This document shows, piece by piece, positions 1 through 6,218 of a DNA stretch of 13,089 nucleotides. Location: positions 1 to 13,089 of the forward strand of contig DFXW01000039.1 of NCBI GenBank assembly GCA_002382495.1, in the 5' to 3' direction. A model generated the notes under the pieces. That model had not been told where the DNA came from, did not search any database, and was given only the letters and a program-made list of their open reading frames with translations. The position numbers and the translations under genes are program-made. The number at the start of each line of letters is the position of its first letter. Within the stretch, counting starts at the first letter, position 1. This DNA is from Flavobacterium sp. UBA4098. Its GTDB lineage: Bacteria > Bacteroidota > Bacteroidia > Flavobacteriales > Flavobacteriaceae.

Positions 1-2387
1 CCATAATCGGAGTTAAAGCTATTAAGTTCAAAATACCCTTTGTAGCGGTTGAAAAAATGTTTAGTAGTTCCATTCCCATCAGTTTGATTTACTTCTGCAT
101 AGGAAATAGTAGGTCCCATAAAATTGATTTCTAATGGATCAAACCCAGTAGAAAAAGTGTAATATGACCCTTTATCAAATCCAATTGAATAAGAATTATT
201 AACTAATGTCTGATTAAAAATAACTGCATTTTGTGGAACAATACTATAGTAGTTAGGTAAATAAGCATTGCTATTTACATCCCATTGGGTTGGATAAAAC
301 AGCTTAGGGTTGCTTACAATTTTTGGTTGAGAATAGGTATAATTAGTTTCTTTAATCACCGTACCATCCTCCTCTTTATGTACTATTTTTTTAATTCGCA
401 AACCACCTACATCATAAATAGGTATAATAGGAACTCTATCTATCTTGGCACTACAAATATTACACATAAAATTCATTCCATTTGTACCTCCATAACCTTG
501 TGCGATTAATTTGTATTGTCTTCCGTTAACAAGAAGTGCTTTATCAATAGGTAAAGAAATAGTTTTAGAAGTAGTTGCTCCCTGATACAAAATAGCGGCT
601 ATTTCAGTGTTAGTTACCATATCAACAAGTGATGCGGCTTTCAGGGTACTTGATGGAGAACAGCCAGCAGAACCCATAGGATTATAATTTAAGTTTGCGG
701 TGAGTAAAAGTGTTTCTGTATCACTGGCGACATAGGTAAACAGGGAAGATTTAATTCCATCGGTGGATTGTGTAGATGAAATACTAGGAACAAGTGCGGA
801 TGAATTATTCACATCATAATACACATCTACAGCCACATCAGATTTATGAGATTCGTACTGAAAATTCACAGAGCCTTGGGTTGGGTAAATTATTTGCTCC
901 AATATAGCTGCCTTAGCAAAACTCAAATCCACCCTTCTATCAGCATATAAAGATGCATTCAAAGTAATCCCAGCTGGTGGGAAAAGGGATGGGTTTTGAG
1001 TCTTACCATTGTAATACCCCCATTTGTCTTGCGCAAACGATAGTTTACTTGGTAAAGAAGTGGAATTATAGAAAAAGGTATACGGTTTAGTCAACTGCTC
1101 GTTGGCATTCATTTCAGTAATCCCTGTGAGTTGTAATCGTTTGATATCAGTTGCTCCTTTACTACCAGTGGTAATTGCACTTTGCAGGGTAGTGTAACTG
1201 AATTTAATTTTTTTAATGATTTCTGTCGCCTGTGTTACGGGATTCACCACAGTGATTTGAATCTCGTCCAATCGCTTAGGCGTCACTCCAAACTCAGGGG
1301 TTAAATCATCTCTATTGCTGTAAATGAAATTAATTTGAGTAGTGCCCGCTTTAATTTTGCTGATTAATTTGGAAATAACATGACTCTGAGAAGTTGTATT
1401 TACGGGATTCTCCGCCAAAGTAGCATATTGGCTTTCCGTTGTTATATCGCAATTGGTATTGGGTAACATATTTGGTAAACACAAAAAAGAGCTTTGCACT
1501 ATTGGTTTGCTTATAGTCGTATGGGTATAATTATTATCCACATACTCTAATTGAATTTTGTTGGCACTTGTATAATTTGATATTTCAGTCAAAAACCAAG
1601 AGTTGATAATGAAATTATTCGCAAACGCTATTTCATCTATGGATTGGTTACTATAATTTTTCTCAACTGCATTGTTCGCCCCAAATTCAGTACCTGTATC
1701 CAATCCAAATTTATATTTAGTACCCTTAGGAGAAGTAACCATCCAAGTTTTAAAGTAGCTCGGTACATACTCTTCTTGAATTATAAAATCCGTATTTTCA
1801 AGATAGACAACTTTTCTTTGGTCATTGAAAACAAATTTGCTCCCTCCCTCTGGGGTATTGAAGTAAAACAAATCGGGTTGGGAATCTTTCTTACCTGCAT
1901 TGACATCTTCTAACCACCAATTGAATTGCAAATACCGGCTATTCTCAACATTTGAATAGGTACTTAGTTCGGTATCCAATTTGGATAAACCATAATCTTT
2001 GTAGTAGCCATTCACCATAATGGAACTCTTCGGATAACCTACCGACCCTTCATCTGGTGCGCCTTTAGTAATACGACTCACAACTCCTCCTACATTCAAA
2101 CTCCAATTTTGTCCCACTGAAGAAGCTATAGATTCTACTTTTACTCCTGAAGCATCGTATTCCAATGAAATGGGTAGTGTCAAACCACCATATTCTAAAG
2201 TATAGATGGGAATGGATACTTGTGGTGTTCCAGAGACTAAGTTGACAGGCATATTCATATACTGCTCAAACTTATTTACCTCAGGTGATTTAACTTGTGG
2301 TCGTAAATCGGTATTCACTTGTGAACTACATAATGTAGTTGCAAATAGGAAATTTAAAAATATAAGTAGGTTAAATTGCTTTTTCAT
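1..2387 (-). CDS. RHS/YD-repeat-type secreted protein, N-terminal part (truncated by window edge)
   Basis: The minus-strand frame stays open from an ATG at 2387 to the left edge, giving 795 residues with no stop. Residues 1-23 form a signal peptide ending near SSQ. Residues 46-63 (MPVNLVSGTPQVSIPIYT), 71-83 and 91-101 (VGQNWSLNVGG) match from memory the opening of Bacteroidota RHS-repeat proteins, which resembles the SpvB/TcC N-terminus. DKWGYYNG at about 454-461 and a GGLRIKKI stretch further on are also typical of that family. Such proteins are usually well over 1000 aa, with YD repeats and an RHS core, sometimes with a variable or toxic C-terminus. All of that lies outside the window, so toxin activity cannot be judged. 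The gene starts 6 bp after the stop of the T9SS propeller gene, so the two are almost certainly cotranscribed. The start is chosen because it begins the signal peptide. I am confident of the family but not of the function. Confidence 0.85.
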   Translation of the reverse strand, partial: MKKQFNLLIFLNFLFATTLCSSQVNTDLRPQVKSPEVNKFEQYMNMPVNLVSGTPQVSIPIYTLEYGGLTLPISLEYDASGVKVESIASSVGQNWSLNVGGVVSRITKGAPDEGSVGYPKSSIMVNGYYKDYGLSKLDTELSTYSNVENSRYLQFNWWLEDVNAGKKDSQPDLFYFNTPEGGSKFVFNDQRKVVYLENTDFIIQEEYVPSYFKTWMVTSPKGTKYKFGLDTGTEFGANNAVEKNYSNQSIDEIAFANNFIINSWFLTEISNYTSANKIQLEYVDNNYTHTTISKPIVQSSFLCLPNMLPNTNCDITTESQYATLAENPVNTTSQSHVISKLISKIKAGTTQINFIYSNRDDLTPEFGVTPKRLDEIQITVVNPVTQATEIIKKIKFSYTTLQSAITTGSKGATDIKRLQLTGITEMNANEQLTKPYTFFYNSTSLPSKLSFAQDKWGYYNGKTQNPSLFPPAGITLNASLYADRRVDLSFAKAAILEQIIYPTQGSVNFQYESHKSDVAVDVYYDVNNSSALVPSISSTQSTDGIKSSLFTYVASDTETLLLTANLNYNPMGSAGCSPSSTLKAASLVDMVTNTEIAAILYQGATTSKTISLPIDKALLVNGRQYKLIAQGYGGTNGMNFMCNICSAKIDRVPIIPIYDVGGLRIKKIVHKEEDGTVIKETNYTYSQPKIVSNPKLFYPTQWDVNSNAYLPNYYSIVPQNAVIFNQTLVNNSYSIGFDKGSYYTFSTGFDPLEINFMGPTISYAEVNQTDGNGTTKHFFNRYKGYFELNSFNSDY

Positions 2388-2393
2388 ATATAC

Positions 2394-4040
2394 TTAGTCT
2401 TTTCTCGTTTTTTTAATCACTTTAATTCCCTCACTTTTCACATTGGTCTTAATATTGACTATATAAATACCTTCGGGATACATACTCATATCAATTGGAA
2501 CAGTACGACTACTAATAGTAAATTGTTGTAATATCCTTCCTGCTAAATCCACCACAGTAGCAGTACCCATTTCATACTCGTACCCTATAATGATATTGGT
2601 AAACGTACTTACAGGATTAGGTATCGCCTCAATTGAAGACTGAACTTCCAATGGCACCAATTGGTCTTTGAGCTTCACTACCCAAAAATCATTGCTCCCT
2701 AAAGTGGTACTCTTATCGCCTGACGAACTCGCATTAGAGGTTCCTGCTAACAAATAACCACCATCTCGGGTACTAATTAGCTTACGCAAAATATCCTCGC
2801 CTCCACTACCTACTATTTTCTCCCATACTGCTTCTCCTTTCTCATTCACTTTCAAAGCGATATAATCATTAATACCCGTAGCTTCTTTTTGTATCAAACC
2901 TTTAGCCATAGTAGCACGCTCACTTTGGGCATAACCGCCCACTAAAAAACTATGATCCGAATTCTCCACCAACGAAGTCAATATGTCGCTTTTACCGTAA
3001 TTATACGTTTCACTCCAAACCACCTCACCCTTAGAATCCAATCGCAACAACCAAAAATCAGAACCCGATTGAACACTGCCACCTTTAACTGTCAAAGAAC
3101 CTGGACTATTAGTATTTCCTCCTACTATGAAACCCTCATCTGCCGTTTGATGAACCACATACAATTGATTGTCTCCTGTTCCTCCATAGGTATTTTGCCA
3201 TTCAATAGCACCCAATTCGTCTGTTTTAATGACCCAATAGTCCCCTATTCCAATAGAAGCAGCTGTCTTGTCTCCTGATTTAGGAGAGTTAGAATAACCA
3301 CCCAATATAAAGCCGCCGTCCTTGGTTTGTTCCAAACTGCGCAATAGGTCACTATAGCGACCCCCATAGGTTTTTTGCCACGCTACACTTCCCTTCGAAT
3401 CCAGTTTAACAATCCAATAATCCATGCTCCCTCGGGTACTTTCGGTCTTTAAAGTCAAATCTTCTTTGGCAGTACTTTGTGTTTTCAATGTAGTTGTCGC
3501 ACTTATAACTGTCTTAGCCGAACTCGATGAACCACCCAACAAATAGCCGCCATCTCTAGTGGGAATCACAGTCAATAAATCCTCTTGACCACTCCCTCCG
3601 ACAGTTTGTTGCCATTGTTCCTGTCCTTTAGCATCCAATTTAACTACCCAAAAATCCGATAAACCCTTACTGTCTAATTGCTTATCCATCCCTTGATTAG
3701 AACTTGAAGTTCCTGCTAAAATGAAACCGCCATCCCGAGTACCTTTAATACTTTGCAACAAATCAAAGCCACTGCCTCCAAGACTCTTTTGCCAATCTAA
3801 TTTTCCGTTAGCATCCATTTTCCAAACCCAATAATCCAAGTCACCATTATTACTAGCGGTTTTAGTGCCTGTCTTTCCAGAAAGCGAACTCCCGGCCAAA
3901 ATAAATCCATTATCGGCTGTGGGTTGGGCATCAAATAAATAATCGGCATTTTTTCCCCCATAGGACTTTTCCCAGAGAATATCTTGGGCATGTATAAAAA
4001 GTGGTGCAAAAAGCAAAAAATAGAAGTAGTGATTCTTCAT
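2394..4040 (-). CDS. T9SS-exported seven-repeat beta-propeller protein with type A sorting domain
   Basis: The 548-aa protein starts with a signal peptide (MKNHYFYFLLFAPLFIHAQ). Seven repeats of about 60 residues follow, each built as W-x-x-(T/S)-x-GG, DLL, T-x-DGGF-(I/L)-GG-x-(S/T), then D-(Y/F)-W-V-(V/I)-K-x-D-x-x-G. Seven such units predict a seven-bladed propeller. The last 75 or so residues (EAIPNPVS, VVDLAGR, MYPEGIYIVNI, IKVIKK) are a T9SS type A C-terminal sorting domain, so the protein should cross the outer membrane and be anchored or released there. Repeat 6 is the most divergent, with the usual GG before the D-I-L replaced by NYG. The gene leads a two-gene operon with the RHS protein, which suggests the propeller is a surface partner or scaffold for it. 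A 22-bp-spaced direct repeat about 180 bp upstream is its likely control site. No catalytic residues are evident. Confidence 0.93.
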   Translation of the reverse strand: MKNHYFYFLLFAPLFIHAQDILWEKSYGGKNADYLFDAQPTADNGFILAGSSLSGKTGTKTASNNGDLDYWVWKMDANGKLDWQKSLGGSGFDLLQSIKGTRDGGFILAGTSSSNQGMDKQLDSKGLSDFWVVKLDAKGQEQWQQTVGGSGQEDLLTVIPTRDGGYLLGGSSSSAKTVISATTTLKTQSTAKEDLTLKTESTRGSMDYWIVKLDSKGSVAWQKTYGGRYSDLLRSLEQTKDGGFILGGYSNSPKSGDKTAASIGIGDYWVIKTDELGAIEWQNTYGGTGDNQLYVVHQTADEGFIVGGNTNSPGSLTVKGGSVQSGSDFWLLRLDSKGEVVWSETYNYGKSDILTSLVENSDHSFLVGGYAQSERATMAKGLIQKEATGINDYIALKVNEKGEAVWEKIVGSGGEDILRKLISTRDGGYLLAGTSNASSSGDKSTTLGSNDFWVVKLKDQLVPLEVQSSIEAIPNPVSTFTNIIIGYEYEMGTATVVDLAGRILQQFTISSRTVPIDMSMYPEGIYIVNIKTNVKSEGIKVIKKTRKD

Positions 4041-4112
4041 ACGTAATACAAATTTTAGTTATACTATTATTGTAAGAAAGGAGATCACACTTAACTAGAA
4101 CAGATTCCAGAC

Positions 4113-4140
4113 GATTCAATTAAGGGGTAACAATTGAATC
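4113..4140 (-). promoter_or_regulatory. Leader hairpin of the T9SS/RHS operon
   Basis: GATTCAATT (4113-4121) and AATTGAATC (4132-4140) form a perfect 9-bp inverted repeat around a 10-nt loop. It lies between the candidate regulatory site at 4221-4253 and the ATG at 4040, so it would be in the operon's 5' leader. No T-run follows on the minus strand, so it is not a simple terminator. It could be a stability or attenuation element, or a DNA operator. Confidence 0.4.
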
Positions 4141-4220
4141 CAAATATTTTACGATAAAGACAAGTCCTTGACGAAGAATAAATTAAGTAGGGCAATTTTG
4201 AAAAAATTTCAAAATCTGTA

Positions 4221-4253
4221 TTACGGTTTTTCAGACTTTTTATTACGGTATTT
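4221..4253 (-). promoter_or_regulatory. Candidate LytTR-type direct-repeat site A, upstream of T9SS/RHS operon
   Basis: TTACGGTTTTT at 4221 and TTACGGTATTT at 4243 are two copies exactly 22 bp apart. On the minus strand they read AAAAACCGTAA, pointing toward the propeller gene. LytTR-family regulators bind two imperfect direct repeats about 21-22 bp apart, one face of the helix. The 3' half and its flank (AAAAACCGTAATACAG) are identical to the proximal half of the site before the cysteine-rich gene. Assignment to the LytTR protein in this window is inference. Confidence 0.6.
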
Positions 4254-4301
4254 ATAATTCACAGTCAAGCACAAAAAAACCCCGATACAACGATCGAGGT
4301 T
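4243..4301. repeat. 59-bp direct repeat, left copy
   Basis: This stretch matches 9173-9230 in the same orientation, with five substitutions and one missing A in the A-run, about 90 percent identity. It contains one regulatory half-site (TTACGGT), the spacer ATTTATAATTCACAGTCAAG and a terminator-like hairpin. Similarity ends sharply on both sides. The two copies bracket the AT-rich island at 4302-9172. Confidence 0.85.
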
Positions 4302-4303
4302 CT
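4273..4303 (-). terminator. Terminator-like hairpin within the left repeat
   Basis: Read on the minus strand, CCTCGAT (from 4299), loop CGTTGT, then ATCGGGG ending at 4280, followed by seven T. The 7-bp stem has one U-G wobble. No gene is seen upstream of it on the minus strand, so it looks like an inherited copy of the hairpin at 9203-9232 or a transcription insulator just before regulatory site A. Confidence 0.6.
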
Positions 4304-4595
4304 AATCTTTATAAAATTTAAATAATAGAGATTACGATGAAACATCCAACTAATTTCAAATAGTAGTCAAACTAGACAAATTCCTAGTCAGAAAAGTAAG
4401 TGAGGAAATGAAAATACTCAAAGATAAGTTTACTGTGAATACGCCAGTAATAAAACAAGAGTACAATCATAAAACCACTCACTAAAAAAAAGCCACCGAA
4501 TATGCTCTTTTAAATTCTTTATAAATATTTGATGATTTATAATAGTCACGGTTTGCAAAGCCATGCTATCGGGCACATTACTGTCTTAAATAATT
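4302..4595. other. Intergenic stretch without a supported gene
   Basis: No convincing gene is visible. The best open frame is a 44-aa minus-strand ORF from an ATG at 4564 to a stop at 4430. It has no signal, recognisable motif or promoter, so I do not call it. Its right end adjoins direct-repeat site B. Confidence 0.5.
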
Positions 4596-4632
4596 AAACC
4601 GTAAAACTTAACTTGAAAAACCGTAAAACTTA
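4596..4632 (+). promoter_or_regulatory. Candidate LytTR-type direct-repeat site B, facing the plus-strand island
   Basis: AAACCGTAAAACTTA at 4596-4610 is repeated without change at 4618-4632, a 22-bp period. It is the cleanest direct repeat in the window. The CCGTAA core matches sites A and C but points rightward, toward the small secreted peptide and the GLPGLI/TonB genes. GATTTTTG at 4648-4655 differs at one position from the Bacteroidota -7 box TAnnTTTG and lies 15 nt beyond the second copy. That is a plausible activator geometry with transcription starting near 4661. Confidence 0.6.
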
Positions 4633-4826
4633 TTTAATAGATAAAACGATTTTTGTAAGTATTAAGAAATTCTGAACCAAATCAATTATACACTTAGAAT
4701 TTTACATGGTAATAATGCGCTAATAATTAATTAATTTATTAACTAAATCTTGTTATAAATTGATATACGCATATTATTAATTTAAGATTAACGCAAAGAG
4801 TAAATTTAAATGTTGCTAGAAACCTT

Positions 4827-4967
4827 ATGACCGACATTAGTGTAAAATTTCAACGTTCAGCCAACGGAATGGCTTATTACAGAAACGAAATACACCTAAC
4901 AGAAGAAAATAAATTACTTGTAGCGGGCAGAAATCCATATTGGAAAAAAACAGCGGAAAATATTTGA
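4827..4967 (+). CDS. Possible 46-aa hypothetical protein
   Basis: ATG at 4827 opens a 46-residue frame (MTDISVKFQRSANG to KKTAENI) ending at TGA 4967. It is hydrophilic and basic, with no signal peptide or family I recognise. Its G+C is higher than the DNA around it, which hints that it may be a conserved or older fragment. It lies downstream of the candidate promoter at 4648-4655 and could be a leader ORF or a gene remnant. Coding status is uncertain. Confidence 0.3.
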   Translation: MTDISVKFQRSANGMAYYRNEIHLTEENKLLVAGRNPYWKKTAENI

Positions 4968-5011
4968 CTGCCTAAAAGGGTGCCAGAAGCACTTGCAAAT
5001 ATACATGCACA

Positions 5012-5026
5012 ATACTATTATAGTAT
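5012..5026. promoter_or_regulatory. Perfect palindrome overlapping the start codon of the 89-aa peptide gene
   Basis: ATACTAT-T-ATAGTAT is a 15-bp perfect inverted repeat whose last two bases are the AT of the ATG at 5025. Placement over the start codon suggests either a DNA operator or, less likely with a one-base loop, an RNA element affecting initiation. No other copy of this sequence was noticed in the window. Confidence 0.4.
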
Positions 5027-5294
5027 GAAATTAAAATCTTTGATTTTAGCAATGTTCCTAACTTTAGGAATGACTTTTAGTTATGCAAATGTTACTTCAA
5101 ATGAAGTTAAAACAAATGAAACTAAAAATGAATTATTTTTTACTTCAACAGTTTCAAATGAAGTAACTTACTCAATTAATGAGGATGATTGTAAATGGTA
5201 TATGATAACTCATATTCATACTACAAATTATTTTGTACTAGGATATTGGGTTGGTTCAAGTGTTGAAACTGATACTGAAATAAAATGTATATAA
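5025..5294 (+). CDS. Small secreted hypothetical protein (89 aa)
   Basis: The frame extends up to a GTG at 4980, but the ATG at 5025 is preferred because it begins a classical signal peptide (MKLKSLILAMFLTLGMTFSYA), cleavable after residue 21. The mature part is about 68 residues, polar and Asn/Thr/Glu-rich. It has two SNEV motifs (residues 25-28 and 44-47), an aromatic stretch WYMITHIHTTNYF at 58-70, and two cysteines, C56 and C88. The penultimate position of C88 fits a disulfide closing the C-terminal half. I do not recognise a family. It is followed by a very strong terminator, so it can be made alone and in excess of the downstream GLPGLI/TonB pair. Its position suggests it may be a substrate, ligand or partner of that pair, but this is inference. 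Confidence 0.7.
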   Translation: MKLKSLILAMFLTLGMTFSYANVTSNEVKTNETKNELFFTSTVSNEVTYSINEDDCKWYMITHIHTTNYFVLGYWVGSSVETDTEIKCI

Positions 5295-5308
5295 TTTAGA
5301 AAGACATA

Positions 5309-5345
5309 ACACGAATATGAAATATCATTTCATATTCGTGTTTTT
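5309..5345 (+). terminator. Strong intrinsic terminator after the 89-aa peptide gene
   Basis: ACACGAATATGAAAT and ATTTCATATTCGTGT form a perfect 15-bp stem with a 3-nt loop (or 14 bp with 5 nt), followed by a run of five T. It begins 15 nt after the stop codon. Partial read-through or a separate promoter at 5346-5387 must serve the next gene. Confidence 0.9.
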
Positions 5346-5387
5346 AATAATTTAACTAATAATATAACAATTAATAACATAAAATAT

Positions 5388-6218
5388 ATGAAAACAATTT
5401 TAATAGCATTAGCTTTCATATCAATAAATAGTTGTAGACAAAGTAAAGCAGCAAAAAATATTGAGAAAAATACTCAAATTAAAGAATATAGTGAAAGTGT
5501 AAATGAAATAAATTCTCAAAAAAACAAAATTGATGAAAAAGTTGAAATTCAAAATGCAAATCTAAAAATCACATTTGAAGAGAAAATTAATATCCCTAAT
5601 GAAATGATCGAAAAAATACCTGTTGCAATTCAAACAGAAGTTAGAAATTTAAAGAATAATCCAATCATCTATTTTCTTAATTATGATGGCAATACTAGTA
5701 ATTATTCTATAGATGATTTGAAAAAATACATAAAAACTTCAAGTACAGTTAGTAAAAAAAGTAATTCGTTTCATTTAGCAGAGTTCTCAACATACAAAGA
5801 TTACCAATCAAATTTATTGGTAATAAAATCTAGTATGATGGATAAATCATATTTAATAAATCGAAAATTAATAAATTTTGACTGGAAAATTTCTAATGAG
5901 AATAAAAAAATAGGGAATTATTTATGTAAAAAAGCAACGACCATTTATAAAGATGAAAAAATAATAGCATATTATACGGATGAAATTCCATTTAGTGTTG
6001 GTCCCTCAATATATCAAGGATTACCAGGTCTTATTCTTTATTTAGTAGCTCCTGATAGAACATACACTGCAACAAAAATTGATAACATTGATAAAATGAT
6101 AGTTGAAAAATTAACTGGAGATAAAACCATATCAGAAAAAGAATATTTAGAATTAGTTGAAAAATATAAAAACAAAGAAATAATTGAAGAGAAAATTGAA
6201 GAATATCACGAAAATTAA
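5388..6218 (+). CDS. GLPGLI family lipoprotein
   Basis: The 276-aa protein carries the family-defining motif GLPGLIL at residues 211-217, preceded by IPFSVGPSIYQ and followed by a predicted beta-hairpin, as in TIGR01200/PF09697 (Porph_ging). The N-terminus has a lipoprotein-type signal, with C16 after ISINS. A Lys/Glu/Asn-rich helical linker follows (about 17-60). The C-terminus (about 250-276) is highly charged and probably coiled-coil. The family is Bacteroidota-specific, has no known biochemical role and is commonly found next to TonB-receptor-like barrels. Here its last 35 nt overlap the next gene in another frame, so translational coupling is likely. The lipid anchor would place it at a membrane facing the periplasm or surface. 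Confidence 0.9.
   Translation: MKTILIALAFISINSCRQSKAAKNIEKNTQIKEYSESVNEINSQKNKIDEKVEIQNANLKITFEEKINIPNEMIEKIPVAIQTEVRNLKNNPIIYFLNYDGNTSNYSIDDLKKYIKTSSTVSKKSNSFHLAEFSTYKDYQSNLLVIKSSMMDKSYLINRKLINFDWKISNENKKIGNYLCKKATTIYKDEKIIAYYTDEIPFSVGPSIYQGLPGLILYLVAPDRTYTATKIDNIDKMIVEKLTGDKTISEKEYLELVEKYKNKEIIEEKIEEYHEN

Noticed and set aside
285..2397. Plus-strand ORFs at 285-509, 1644-1913 and 2206-2397
   Set aside because: They lie antisense to the continuous RHS-type reading frame, which has a signal peptide and family motifs.
2952..3278. 108-aa plus-strand ORF within the propeller gene
   Set aside because: It is the antisense shadow of a repetitive coding sequence and has no independent support.
4430..4564. 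44-aa minus-strand ORF in the intergenic region
   Set aside because: No signal peptide, recognisable motif, promoter or biased composition, and it is the length expected by chance.
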